A DNA stretch of 64,000 nucleotides from Clostridia bacterium (GCA_017395065.1 JAFPWH010000040.1:1-64000); one strand, 5' to 3'. Shown: positions 27,406 to 37,651, counted from the first letter of the stretch. Notes: generated from the sequence alone by a model not told the origin. Numbers and translations: made by a program.

Positions 27406-28365
27406 ATGCAGTACAACGAACTTGATTTCTCCAAAATCAAAACGGAAAGCGCATTTCATCGCCATAACCTCGTATGCATTGACACCTTGTTTACGCCGGG
27501 TAAGTATCATGCGTCGACGGCCCCGACAGATGAGCTGAAGCAGCTTGCAGAAAAGATCATCGCAGCCAGCGAGAACAACCGTCAGGTCATATGGAGTCAG
27601 GGGGCACACGTCATCAAAAACGGCCTTTCCCGCTTTCTTATAGAGTTCATGCGCAAGGGAATCATCACTCACCTGAGCGGCAACGGAGCCTGCTCCATTC
27701 ACGATTTCGAACTGGCTTATCTGGGCGGTACATCCGAGAACGTTCCTACCGCCATCGAAGACGGATCCTTTGGGATGTGGGAGGAAACGGGGCGCTGGAT
27801 GAACGAAGCGCTGCAGACGGGCGCGGCAAACGGCTGGGGATACGGTGAGTCACTGGCAAGGTATATCGATACCCATCGGGAGAGATTTCCGTACAGGGAA
27901 GATTGTGTGCTTTATCAGGCCTGGAAACTTGGCGTGCCTGCCACATACCATATCGCTTTGGGTACCGACATTATTCACCAGCATCCCATTGTCGACTTTG
28001 CCGCAATCGGAAAAACCAGCGGCATAGATTTCCGTCGTTACTGTTACTCCGTATCGCGCATGGATAAGGGCGTGTTCATGAATTTCGGGTCCGCAGTGAT
28101 CGGCGCCGAGGTTTTCCTGAAGGCGCTCTCGATCTCGCGCAATCTGGGCTATAAAACCTTTGATATCACCACCGCCAATTTCGACCTGATCGATCTGGGC
28201 GATTATCGCAGCAAGATCGGGTACGACGATCCAAACTACTATTACCGTCCGCGAAAGAACATCGTGAACCGGCCTGTGTCCCGCGGCGGGATCGGCTGGC
28301 ACTTCTGCATGGACCACAAAGTATCCATTCCCAATCTCTACGATCTGATCCTGGGAAAGGGATGA
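27406..28365 (+). CDS. Deoxyhypusine-synthase-like protein
   Basis: A 319-residue protein whose start follows AGGAGG. The segments QVIWSQGAHVIKNGLSRFL, ITHLSGNGACSIHDFELAYL and the following TSENVPTAIEDGSFGMWEET have the order and character of the bacterial deoxyhypusine synthase-like superfamily, a Rossmann-type NAD-binding fold. Eukaryotic members modify eIF5A, but bacterial ones have other roles and this one sits between a HAD phosphatase and a sugar kinase. That context points to sugar metabolism. The family call comes from recall of such proteins and is moderate. Confidence 0.6.
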   Translation: MQYNELDFSKIKTESAFHRHNLVCIDTLFTPGKYHASTAPTDELKQLAEKIIAASENNRQVIWSQGAHVIKNGLSRFLIEFMRKGIITHLSGNGACSIHDFELAYLGGTSENVPTAIEDGSFGMWEETGRWMNEALQTGAANGWGYGESLARYIDTHRERFPYREDCVLYQAWKLGVPATYHIALGTDIIHQHPIVDFAAIGKTSGIDFRRYCYSVSRMDKGVFMNFGSAVIGAEVFLKALSISRNLGYKTFDITTANFDLIDLGDYRSKIGYDDPNYYYRPRKNIVNRPVSRGGIGWHFCMDHKVSIPNLYDLILGKG

Positions 28366-28370
28366 TTTGA

Positions 28371-29336
28371 ATGACGCTGAATGAGATATTCACCCGAATA
28401 GACGATGTAAGCATTGCAGTTGTGGGCGATTTTTGCCTGGACATTTACTGGCTTGCAGATATGACGCGCAGCCGACTGTCGCGGGAAACGCCCCATTTTC
28501 CCTTGCCTGTCGTGAATGAGCGCATGAGCTGCGGCGGCGCAGGAAACGTTGCATGCAACGTGGCGGCACTGAAGCCGAAAGAGATTTCCGTATACGGGGT
28601 CGTCGGCGCAGACTGGCGCGGGCAGGTATTGGAAAAACTCCTCCGGGACGCGGGCGTCGCGACCGCCGGCCTTATAGAACTGGACGGAAGGTTTACCAAT
28701 GCTTACTGCAAGCCGCTCAGAAAAGGTTTTTCCGATGTGGTCTATGAGGATCCGCGGCTCGATTTTGAAAACGCTGAGCAGATATCCGAAAGCACGCAGC
28801 GAGGAATTCTCGACGCTATAAAAGCCTGCAGCGCCGACGTGATCTGCGTATGCGACCAGTTGACGAGCGGGTGCATCGGCAGCGTGCTGCGTGAAGGGCT
28901 GTGTGATTTGGGAAAGCAGGGAAGGATCGTATTGGTGGACAGCCGTGATCGCATCGGATCGTATCGCAACGTCATTGTAAAACCAAACGATCTGGAAGCC
29001 TCCGAGGTCTGTGCCGGCGAGAAAGACCCCGAAAAAACGGTGCGGTATTTGTCCGCGATCAACGGTAAACCGGCGTTTGTCACGCTCGGAGATCAAGGCT
29101 GCATCGTATGCGAAAACGGGAAGACTGTCAGAGTGCCCGGCCGCCGGGTCCTTCCGCCGATCGACATCTGCGGAGCGGGGGACACGTTCATGTCCGCGCT
29201 CGCCTGCGCCATAGCGGCAGACTGCCCGTTGAGCGAAGCCGCGCTTTTTGCCAACACGGCCTCCGCAGTCACTGTCAAGAAGCTGTTCGTCACGGGAACG
29301 GCCACGCGTGAAGAGATCGCGGCGCTCTGGAATTGA
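28371..29336 (+). CDS. PfkB/RfaE-like sugar kinase
   Basis: A 321-residue ribokinase-fold kinase. Signature 1 is MSCGGAGNVACNVAAL (~residue 48-63) and signature 2 with the catalytic base is DICGAGDTFMSALACAI (~265). The opening VVGDFCLDIYW and the overall pattern resemble the kinase half of HldE/RfaE, but the nucleotidyltransferase half is absent. It ends the catabolic operon; the downstream DNA is decayed. Confidence 0.87.
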   Translation: MTLNEIFTRIDDVSIAVVGDFCLDIYWLADMTRSRLSRETPHFPLPVVNERMSCGGAGNVACNVAALKPKEISVYGVVGADWRGQVLEKLLRDAGVATAGLIELDGRFTNAYCKPLRKGFSDVVYEDPRLDFENAEQISESTQRGILDAIKACSADVICVCDQLTSGCIGSVLREGLCDLGKQGRIVLVDSRDRIGSYRNVIVKPNDLEASEVCAGEKDPEKTVRYLSAINGKPAFVTLGDQGCIVCENGKTVRVPGRRVLPPIDICGAGDTFMSALACAIAADCPLSEAALFANTASAVTVKKLFVTGTATREEIAALWN

Positions 29337-29367
29337 TATTCCCCAAAGGAATTGTAAGAATCGATGC

Positions 29368-29640
29368 TCCGGGAAGTGCAGCGTCAGCGTAAGCTTGACC
29401 TGTTTCAGAATGTCCCGGTTCTTTATCAACATGCGGGTCGTAGTCGCGCATCGTCGCGCATCCCGCGTCCGCCATCAGCCGATACCACATGCGCTTGAAC
29501 GACGCCCGGGACAGCAGACTGCCCTGGGAATCGTAGGAAACGTATTCATCCGGCTCGCTCTCTTTCTGCAGCATCAATTTGTTGAGCTTCAGCGGCGCTG
29601 ACACGAAACAATCGGCCGCCTTCGTCTTGAGCGCGTCCTC
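29368..29640 (-). pseudogene. Tyrosine recombinase (integrase) remnant
   Basis: The minus strand reads REDALKTKAADCFVSAPLK, then EYVSYDSQGSLLSRASFKRM and a degenerate tail. This is the region of a clostridial phage-type integrase just before its catalytic box, but no intact His-x-x-Arg/Tyr block is seen. It indicates a former integration near the end of the sugar locus. Confidence 0.5.
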
Positions 29641-29736
29641 CCGGCGGTGGAGTACGCGAAGTTTTTATTTGTGCCGCTTGAAATGAATTTTTCGAAACAA
29701 ATATCTTCTGAGGCATGTAACCTTTTGGATGCCCGG

Positions 29737-30579
29737 ATCGTATTACTGATCGGCTTTGATGCCTGTCTGATGGGCTCCATTGAGACGGCTGCGGCTCTGG
29801 CTCCATACGCAGATTATCTGATAGCCTCAGAAGAAACGGAGCCTTGGGAAGGGTGGAATTATGCCTTTCTGGGACAACTGTCGGCGGATCAGGGCGGCGA
29901 AGAGATCGGCAGCATGATCGTCGAGGACTACAGGACCTTCTATACGGAAAAGTACGAAGAGTATCCCTACCTTACCCCTATTCTTTCACTGACCTGTATC
30001 GATCTTAAGCAAATCGGCTGCGTGGAAGAAGCGATGGACGCACTGTTTACCGCCATTTCTGCCGACATTCAGACGGAGCATTACGCCGAAATCGTTACCG
30101 CGCGGCATAGGTCTGTTCACGACAGGCTCGAGCTACGACCTGGTGGATCTGAAAAGCTGCGTCGAAGGGCTTTCTCGGCGTTATCCCCTTGAGGCCGAAA
30201 AACTGAGCGAAGCTTTGGACGACTGGCAAGTGTCCGGGATGAGCAACGCCGATCAATTAAACGGTTTGTCGGTATACTTTCCCTTTGACAACATCCCTCT
30301 TTTTCTCGGGCGCTGGGGCTTTATCGGTGAAAGTATCTGTGGAAGATCGAAGCGGACGGGGGATTCGATTTGTACTGTCGGCTGAAGCTGAGCGACTACA
30401 TCACAAAAGAAAAGATCGACGATACCCGTTCTTTTTCGGTTCACCTCGAGAGAAAGGAACTCCCTGTCGTTTTGGATTCGGAAGGCGTAAAAGTAAGGAT
30501 GCAGCTGCAGAACTCGGATTTGTATCTCAATGATTATCAATTGGGACTACTCAGGATCATCGCGGAAAACGATACCTAA
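29737..30579 (+). pseudogene. Clostripain-like (C11) cysteine protease pseudogene
   Basis: The first frame carries the C11 nucleophile context LIGFDACLMGSIETAAALAP and IASEETEPWEGWNY. Near 30120 the reading moves to another frame (SSYDLVDLKSCVEGLSRRY, GLSVYFPFDN), and near 30350 to a third (YCRLKLSDYITKEKIDD). The N-terminus, including the catalytic histidine region and any signal peptide, is missing. At least two frameshifts make this a clear pseudogene of a secreted protease. Confidence 0.75.
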
Positions 30580-30655
30580 TCAGTAATACGATTTGAATGC
30601 AAAAAAGGTTACATACATTGGATACTGTTCTAAAAGGCTGTCAGTTGTATTCCCG

Positions 30656-30800
30656 GTGAATCTGCTGATCGATTTGGTGACGATCGGCAAGACACTTAAT
30701 GCGCAGATGAAGCACTATGGCGGCTTTATTCTCGCTTCCGGCTGCGAATATCCCGATTGAAAAACTGCAGGCCATGGCAAAAGCTGCACAGGAATCGTAG
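30656..30800 (+). pseudogene. Uroporphyrinogen-decarboxylase-like C-terminal remnant
   Basis: The frame reads KHYGGFILASGCEYP, close to the GGFILxxGCExP motif near the end of URO-D-family proteins (often corrinoid-linked methyltransferases). The continuation NIPIEKLQAMAKAAQES to the stop is in a different frame. Only about 45 residues remain. Confidence 0.5.
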
Positions 30801-30840
30801 TCACTATTGTAATACTCTTTCTTCTTGTTTGCCATAAACA

Positions 30841-30893
30841 AGGCCTCCTGTGATTTATTATTCTATTACAGAAGGCCTCGGTTTTTACCTGTT
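30841..30893 (+). terminator. Intrinsic terminator after the remnants
   Basis: AGGCCTCCTGTGAT pairs with ATTACAGAAGGCCT (one mismatch, one wobble) and is followed by CGGTTTTT. It lies just beyond the last pseudogene fragment. Confidence 0.55.
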
Positions 30894-30921
30894 TACAGAC
30901 TTTTCTTCACATGTCCAGGTG

Positions 30922-33644
30922 TTATTTGAATGGGCTGACCCATACAGCATAAGTTTGCTCCAGAGCGCTCTTAATAGTAGATTCATAAACCAACATAGTG
31001 TTTTCAACGTCAAGCTGTGGTATGTCCTTTCCAGCAATCCAGTTCCTTAGTTTTGCCACAGCACCTTTTTCATTTTCACTTGCAAATTCATTGAACTTTT
31101 GAATTTCTAGCCGCAGTAGAGATAAATACACATTCACTCTGTTAACCATTTCATCATAATACTTTACTGGATCAGATTTAAAGGTTGAATAGTAAAGTAT
31201 CATTGTCCTTTTTGCTTCTTCGCACTGCTCTGAGAGAACTTCAAGTTCATATCCCTTTTCCAATACTTTATTTGAATTGAATGTGAAATTGTTTACAAGT
31301 GTTGCACCCTTAATTGCAAGCTTGAATTCTACAGGAATGGCCTTCATGGCAGCTTCATAAACACCATCAAAAACCCAATCTTTTGCAGCATTAAGGCCAT
31401 ATCCTTTTAGCAGATATCCAAATAATGCCATATTACCACCCGTCATCGTCTCAAGATAGTCTGCAGCGTTTTTCATGGCCGAATTATTGCTTTGTCTAAA
31501 CAGATTGATGTAGATTTGCACATCGGATCTTTTGACGGAACTAAATGTAAAATAATCTCTTAAAACATTGGTCACAAGATTTGCTGCTTTTAAGCCGGTT
31601 TTTGTGGCGCTTACAACCAAATTTGCATTTTGGGTTTCACTGATTTTCTTTAATTTCTGGAAATACTTATTGTAGAATTCATCCAGTGAGGAATCATCAA
31701 TATCATATCTTCTGGCCAATGCCTTGCTTCCCTGTAACATATCAAGCGCAACACTTGCATCCTGATTCTCTAATTGCAGCATAATATCAAGATCAAAGCC
31801 TATCCAACTTAATGCGGTTTCAATCATACTTGTGTTAAGTGTTGGTTCTGGCTTTGTTCTTGAAATCTGATCCATAATGCTTTCAGCCAAAAGAGCTCCC
31901 TGAGTAACAGGCGTTAAATTGACATCTTTCAAGTCTCCTGTAACAGTTGAATATATTTTACCGATACCTGTTACTTCTTTTACTGTACGACATGTGAATG
32001 TTTTACCATCGATTGTTGCAGTGCCTTTAAACAGCAAATCATGGGGAGCACCGATTGCTGTTAATGCAGTGTAAACATTGCCGAGGATTCTATTTGATTC
32101 AACACTATGGAAAATAGTGCAATAATTACTTGACAATGCGCTGAGTTTGATCTCTCCGGTTCTCGAATCAACCAGATCAACTTTTAGCCTAACGTCCGCA
32201 ACCTGATCAGAGGTAAGAACTTTATATACCGATTCAAACTTTTGTGAACTTATGGTAAAAGCATTTCCATACGTAACAGCATTATTCAGCTTCACAGTTT
32301 GAAAGTATGAAGGATTATTAATCTCGGGAACAAGATACAAATTGAAACCGTAATGGCTTGGCAAAGTTGTATTAAGAACCCAGTTTAAGGTTATATTGTA
32401 TGGATTTGATACAACATATTGTTCATAATAGTTATTTGGGTTATTTGTTTTTTGCCATGTCATTACATTCAAGGAAACCATGTCCCAATCTATGACTTGT
32501 TCGCTAACGACTTCGCTCTGCATAACGTACCCAGCAGCACTGCTATCGCCATTACGATACCCATAATACAGTGTGCCGAATGTTCCAATAATCGTTAATT
32601 TATCTGTTAGACTCAACGTGCTACCATTTTGAGATGTGGGAGTATTTGAGAAATCTACTGTCTTTGTAGCTGGGTAACGTGTCAGTGTTGGATTTAGACC
32701 TGAGTAGCCATAGATTGTGTATTTTTTGGTAGTATAGGTGTTGCCATCTTTGTCTGTGGCAACAAATTGATATTTGTGTGTTCCTTCCGATATGGAATTC
32801 GACAAAACACATGAATAATTCATGCGATAATTCCTTGTGTCCTCAGTTCCTTCTGCTTTTGTCAAAGCCTTAACTACTACATCGTCAAAATAGATATCAA
32901 TTTGCTCAACACCCATATTTGTACGCATGCTAATGTTTTTCAATGAGGTAACTTCAATGCTATTATTTCCTTTTTGAATGTCACCATATCCAATACCACC
33001 TATAGATAGCCATTCAATTGTACCGCCCTTTACAGTGAAATTGACTCCTTTCTTGGAGGCAGCCCAATAATCTTCAGTAGTAGCATTGGCATTCGCATGA
33101 TCGCCTTTCCTTCTGCTTTAGCAGTGACGACTCCGTTATTCACTGTCGCTACCGTTTTCTTTGAAGAACCCCACGTTATGGAAACAGTGGTTGCATTGCT
33201 GGGTACGAAAGCGGCACTCAGTGTATAAGTACTCCCCACGGTCAGAGTTAACATATCTGGTGAAACAGAAAAATCAATAACTTCAATTTCTTCAGAAATA
33301 TAGCCATGCTCTACTGCCCAACGATAAGCGTAGGAACCTTCCGATGCGGTGATTGTGACCTTATCGGGCCCTTCAAAAGCATCTTCAGCAATATATGTAA
33401 TGGATGCAGGGAGATTGATTTCATACAGTGTACTGTTGGCAAAGGCTCTTGATCTAATCTCTGTAACATTGTTGGATAAAACAACTTTCCCTATGGAGGT
33501 AGAACCATAGAACGCTCTCTCATCGATAATCTGCAAGGCAGTGGGCAAAGTCAGAACGGCGTCTGCTAAAGCCGTGATGCCTCCGTTTGCCATGAGCAGA
33601 ACGAGAACCAGAATCATTGTAACGAGCCTCTGAGCAGTTTTCAT
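30922..33644 (-). pseudogene. Frameshifted secreted LRR/BIG2 surface protein
   Basis: Two adjacent frames make one gene. The first (start at 33644 after AGGAGG) has a signal peptide (MKTAQRLVTMILVLVLLMAN), BspA-like leucine-rich segments (LPTALQIIDERAFYGSTSI, ITEIRSRAF-like repeats) and a bacterial Ig-like (BIG2) domain (LTVGSTYTLSAAFVPSNATT, VNNGVVTAKAEGKAI). Near 33100 that frame runs off into an unrelated tail. A shifted frame continues in sense with ANANATTEDYWAASKK, then a ~670-residue extracellular part with beta-rich and helical regions and no recognisable domain, ending TYAVWVSPFK. The gene is AT-rich against the sugar genes. A real mutation and a sequencing or assembly indel are both possible. 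Confidence 0.75.
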
Positions 33645-33838
33645 AAACGTTTCCTCCTTGATGTGATCAGTGCGAGAAATGCAGCAAAGCCTTACGTCAC
33701 CGGCATATCGGCATCCATTGTTCTTGCGTTTTGTCAGTGCTGGCAGCTTAATCGATCTGATCAACCATACGCTGCGTGCGGACAGGACACAAGCGCTCCG
33801 GTTGAATCGCCGATCAGTACATTGTTCCGATTATATAA

Positions 33839-33847
33839 ATTATACCA
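33839..33847 (-). promoter_or_regulatory. Extended -10 promoter of the surface-protein gene
   Basis: TGGTATAAT on the minus strand lies about 195 bp before the start at 33644, with no clear -35. The long leader between them shows no obvious terminator. The rest of 33645-34008 holds no gene. Confidence 0.4.
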
Positions 33848-33936
33848 CACTGCATTTTTGCTCCGTAGTTTCCGTTTCGTCTCCTTAATTTAATTCAGAA
33901 TAAACGTGTGAACTTGAGGTTACGGCCGGTTTAGGC

Positions 33937-33965
33937 TTGACGGAGGGCTGTCGGGTTGATAAAAT
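33937..33965 (+). promoter_or_regulatory. Sigma-A-type promoter of the kinase unit
   Basis: TTGACG (33937-33942), a 17-bp spacer, then TAAAAT (33960-33965), 43 bp before the ATG at 34009. It would drive the three genes 34009-37564. Confidence 0.6.
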
Positions 33966-34008
33966 ATAATTTATAGAATAAATTCTCATTCATATGGAGT
34001 CTTAGACG

Positions 34009-35139
34009 ATGTCTGTCGACGGTTTCTGTTTTTCTCCCGATCCGGACGCAGTGCAGATTTATCAAAGGATACTCGGCATGGGCGAGGTGTTCAGGTTCAA
34101 TGAGGAATTGAAGGAGCTCATCGCCGGGAAATTCAGCGTGGAACCGTCCTCGGGCCCTGACGACATCGCTGTGTTTGTGGACATCATCATCCGTTCGTTT
34201 GGTGACAGGCAGGTGCCGGCGCACTTTGATCTGGCGCAGGGGTCGCTCAGAAAGCTCAGCAAGAACTGGCTTACGCAACGCAGCGTTTCCCGCGATACCG
34301 TGCTGCTGCTTGGGTTCGGGCTGGGGCTGTCCCTTGACGAGGCGGAGACGCTGCTGACAAAGGGCCTTGGCGATACGCGGCTCAACCCCAAGGACCCCTT
34401 TGAGACCCTGTGCTGGTATTGCTTTAAAAACGGGCTGGAGTATCACGAGTTTTCACGGCTGAGGCAGGCTGTAAAGCAGTCAAACGCTCTTGGGAAGGAC
34501 GGCTTTGTGCCCAACGATTCCACGGAGAAATTCAGGAGCTTGCGCGATCAGATCACGAGCGAAGCCGAACTTATCGAGTTTATCAGGACGATCTCGGTAA
34601 TACACGACTGGCGCGCGCAGAGCTATTCGGCCCGCAAAGCCTTTATGCAAATGTACATGGCCTGCGGCGCAATACTTGCGCCCGACGAAACCCGGATAAG
34701 CCCGGATACGGACGGTGACTATGCGGCGCGCTGTGCCGCCACCGTTGAAAAGGAGCTCTATTCCGCTACGCCCAAGGACGAGAATTACAACCTGAAGCCC
34801 TTAAAAAACACTCGCCTTGGCAGGATTCTGAACGTGCCCCGGCTCAGCCGCCAAAGGATGCGGGACATACTCAACCTGCAGACCCGCATAAACCGCGCCG
34901 ATTTGCTGACGCTGAGCTTTTTGCTTACATCGCTCACCTTTGTGCTCTCGGACGGCGGCAGCCTGAAAAGCGGGTTTATCGAGCACGCGGACGCGAACCT
35001 CATCCGCTGCGGCATGTGCGCCCTGGACCGGCGCCGGCCCTACGACGCGCTGCTAACGCTCTGCACTGACACCGTCGATCCCCTCGAGACCTTCAACGAC
35101 GTGACGGATTTGGCTTATAAGGACATGGCGGTAAGCTGA
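34009..35139 (+). CDS. HTH-like protein of a Ser/Thr kinase unit
   Basis: A 376-residue soluble protein without a signal peptide. Residues ~75-125 (SLRKLSKNWLTQRSVSRDTV, then GFGLGLSLDEAETLL) look like the HTH-type segment found in clostridial proteins that accompany kinases. The rest is helical and not recognised. Its stop is 1 bp before the kinase start, so expression is coupled. A role as adaptor or regulator of the kinase is inferred from position only. Confidence 0.65.
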   Translation: MSVDGFCFSPDPDAVQIYQRILGMGEVFRFNEELKELIAGKFSVEPSSGPDDIAVFVDIIIRSFGDRQVPAHFDLAQGSLRKLSKNWLTQRSVSRDTVLLLGFGLGLSLDEAETLLTKGLGDTRLNPKDPFETLCWYCFKNGLEYHEFSRLRQAVKQSNALGKDGFVPNDSTEKFRSLRDQITSEAELIEFIRTISVIHDWRAQSYSARKAFMQMYMACGAILAPDETRISPDTDGDYAARCAATVEKELYSATPKDENYNLKPLKNTRLGRILNVPRLSRQRMRDILNLQTRINRADLLTLSFLLTSLTFVLSDGGSLKSGFIEHADANLIRCGMCALDRRRPYDALLTLCTDTVDPLETFNDVTDLAYKDMAVS

Positions 35140-35140
35140 T

Positions 35141-36595
35141 ATGACGGATATTGTTGCGCTTGTAAGCGGCGTATGGCCCGAGCTCACGCTGATCTGCGAG
35201 ATCGGGCAAGGCGCCAACAGCCGCGTGTATTCCGCAATTGACGAAGGCGGCGAGACATTTGCGGTAAAGGCCGTGTTTATTCCCGACGACTGGGAGATGA
35301 ACGAGCTGAATCAGGCTTACACCTACACCGAGGAGCAGCTGTCCCATTACCTTAAGACCTGTGCCGAGGAGTATCTTGAGGAAGTAAAAATCCTGAACGC
35401 GCTCTCCGGCGACAAGCGCATCGTAAAGATATACGATTATAAACTGTTACAGCCTGAAAAGCTCCAATATGTGCTGCTGATCAGGATGGAGCAGCTCACC
35501 TCCCTTGCCGGGCTCGTCCGCACGCGTTCCTTCACCTGCGAACAGATCGCGCTTATGGGCATCCAGATTTGCGAAGCGCTGGAAAAGTGCCATTCAAAGC
35601 GTATCGTGCACAGGGACATAAAGCCCTCCAACATCCTCGCGGACGGCGAAGGCAGCTTTAAGCTGGGGGATTTCGGTGCCGGCAAGCAATTAAAGCTCGG
35701 CGCGAACACCTACTCCCGCGTGGGCACGCCTCAGTTTATAGCGCCCGAGATATACAATTCCGGCGCGCAGCTGATGAGCATGGAGGAGTCTTACCGCACA
35801 GACGTTTATTCTCTGGGACTCACGCTGTATTGGATGCTGAACAGGCAGACTATGCCGTTTCTTCCCCTCGACAGAATTCCCACACAGGTTGAGTACGATC
35901 AGGCGTTCATGCAGCGTGTAAACGGAAAGCCGTTGCCCGCGCCCTGCATAAACGACAACCCAAAGCTCACCGAGGCTGTCCTCAAGGCGGCGGATGCCAG
36001 GAGCGGCAAGCGCTTCGGGAGCGCCGCTGAGATGAAAGTGGCCATTCTTGGCTGCCTTAAGGAGGCTGCTCCCCGAAAACCCGCCCGCGCGCATGTCGTC
36101 ATGCTCGGAGCGATAATCCTCATTTTTGCAGCGGCCGTCGCCGTTTTGCTCGTTCAATACAGCCAAAGACGGGTTCCCGAGCAGACATCGCCCGCTCTTC
36201 CTGCCGGGCTCAATCTGCCCCTGCCGGACAAAAGGGAGTACTGGAACGTGGTGACGATCATGCCCGGCGACGTCTGGAGAAGTCCCGTCCAAATGAGCAT
36301 TCGAAACGCCTTCAGCAAGACGCCCATAGAGGAGAACGCGGACTTTATCCCTACGGACGATGAATACGATCTCGATTACGTGCTGCAAATGATGATAAAG
36401 CAGGACTTTTATTCCAATTATCCCGGCATCAAGACAGATATGGTGCTGATAATCCCTGATGAGACCTACGACGTGCAGGCCGCTTCGGACATATTGACCG
36501 AGCACGGCATACCGGCCTATGTTTTTCCCGGCAGCGACGCGGAGCTTGTATACGACAGCTGGATAAAGCTGGTCGGCGGCGTGGAGGATCAGTAG
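35141..36595 (+). CDS. Membrane Ser/Thr protein kinase (PknB-like)
   Basis: A 484-residue eukaryotic-type kinase. Its glycine loop is IGQGANSRVYSAI (~21-33), the lysine AVKAVF (~43), the catalytic loop IVHRDIKPSNIL (~155) and the metal motif LGDFGAGKQ. A TPQFIAPEIY segment marks the activation-loop end. One TM helix (MLGAIILIFAAAVAVLLVQY, ~330) is followed by an outside domain of ~130 residues of unknown fold, which is not PASTA. The sensor domain reads WNVVTIMPGDVWRSP. It is cotranscribed with an HTH-like gene and a secreted DUF6273 protein whose start follows one base after its stop. Confidence 0.88.
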   Translation: MTDIVALVSGVWPELTLICEIGQGANSRVYSAIDEGGETFAVKAVFIPDDWEMNELNQAYTYTEEQLSHYLKTCAEEYLEEVKILNALSGDKRIVKIYDYKLLQPEKLQYVLLIRMEQLTSLAGLVRTRSFTCEQIALMGIQICEALEKCHSKRIVHRDIKPSNILADGEGSFKLGDFGAGKQLKLGANTYSRVGTPQFIAPEIYNSGAQLMSMEESYRTDVYSLGLTLYWMLNRQTMPFLPLDRIPTQVEYDQAFMQRVNGKPLPAPCINDNPKLTEAVLKAADARSGKRFGSAAEMKVAILGCLKEAAPRKPARAHVVMLGAIILIFAAAVAVLLVQYSQRRVPEQTSPALPAGLNLPLPDKREYWNVVTIMPGDVWRSPVQMSIRNAFSKTPIEENADFIPTDDEYDLDYVLQMMIKQDFYSNYPGIKTDMVLIIPDETYDVQAASDILTEHGIPAYVFPGSDAELVYDSWIKLVGGVEDQ

Positions 36596-37564
36596 ATGAA
36601 GCGTTTTACCTGCGCATTGCTGTTTTTGCTGCTGTTTGCGCCAAGCATCTCGCTTTCGGAGGCTGTCCCGCTGTACGAAAGCTTTATAAAAATACTCGGG
36701 CGCGCCTCGGGCACAAAGCTGATCCAAGCCGACTCCGTGGACGGGCTTTCGGTATACGAATGCACGGATTTTGACGACGAGGCTTATCTGGACATTTTGT
36801 CGCTCTGCGCGGACTATGGGTTCAGACTGCGGGAAAACTATTTGCGTGCAGACGTAATGCACCTGGCGCTGGAATATAATGAAAGCACGCTTCTTCTCAT
36901 TACGTATGACACAAACGCGCAAAGCGCTGTTCTTTCATGTTCGCCGACCCTTTGCGACCGCGTGCTTTCCCGCCAGCTCACGGCGGGAGACGAGGTGCTG
37001 TTCGGCGCCTTCGAGCAGGACGACGACGAAACGAACGGACCGGAGCCGATAGAGTGGACGGTGCTTGAAGCGGACGGATCCAAAGCGCTGCTGCTCAGCA
37101 AAAAGATAATCGAAGAATGGCCGTACCTCGGCTCAAGCTGGGAATCCTGTGACCTGAGGAGGAAGCTCAACGGCGACTTTCTACAAATCGCTTTCACCCG
37201 CGAGGAGGCGGAGTACATAATCCCGACAAACGTCCCCGCAGACGAAAACGAGTATTATCCCTCCCGCCAAGGCCCGGACACCCTGGATAAAATCTTTCTG
37301 CTCAGCATCGACGAGGTAAAGCGCTATTTTCCGGAAAAGGAAAGCCGCGCCTATGAAAACACCGCATATACTGCACGTACAAAGTGCGAGAACACCGTCG
37401 CAAGCGGCAAATGGGGCTTGCGCACGGTTGCTCGGAGCAATGGCATCGTTTTTGTATCCTGCGTAGACGACATCGATATCGGCGCCCTATACAAAATCGA
37501 ACCAATCGATTACCGGTTTGGCATAAGGCCGGCAATGTGGGTCGCGCTCACAGGGCCGGAATAA
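36596..37564 (+). CDS. Secreted DUF6273-domain protein
   Basis: A 322-residue protein with a signal peptide (MKRFTCALLFLLLFAPSISL). The C-terminal ~200 residues match DUF6273: VLFGAFEQDDDETNG, IEWTVLEADGSKALLLSKK, SWESCDLRRKLNGDFL and FGIRPAMWVAL. The start is served by a GGAGG in the end of the kinase gene. DUF6273 proteins are frequent in clostridia and often occur next to kinases or surface proteins. Their function is unknown, and a cell-wall or ligand-binding role with the kinase is only suggested. Confidence 0.8.
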   Translation: MKRFTCALLFLLLFAPSISLSEAVPLYESFIKILGRASGTKLIQADSVDGLSVYECTDFDDEAYLDILSLCADYGFRLRENYLRADVMHLALEYNESTLLLITYDTNAQSAVLSCSPTLCDRVLSRQLTAGDEVLFGAFEQDDDETNGPEPIEWTVLEADGSKALLLSKKIIEEWPYLGSSWESCDLRRKLNGDFLQIAFTREEAEYIIPTNVPADENEYYPSRQGPDTLDKIFLLSIDEVKRYFPEKESRAYENTAYTARTKCENTVASGKWGLRTVARSNGIVFVSCVDDIDIGALYKIEPIDYRFGIRPAMWVALTGPE

Positions 37565-37651
37565 GTACGGGGTAAAAACAACAGGGAAAATCAGGAAGTA
37601 TCGTACCCGTGAAGCGGAAACGAAAGCCGGACACGAGGCGCTCATATATTT

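Noticed and set aside
30641-30835. Small minus-strand frame starting MANKKKEYYNSDYDS after a strong AGGAGG
   Set aside because: The start looks tempting, but most of the frame is antisense to the URO-D-like remnant and has no recognisable family; it may be only the start of a lost gene.
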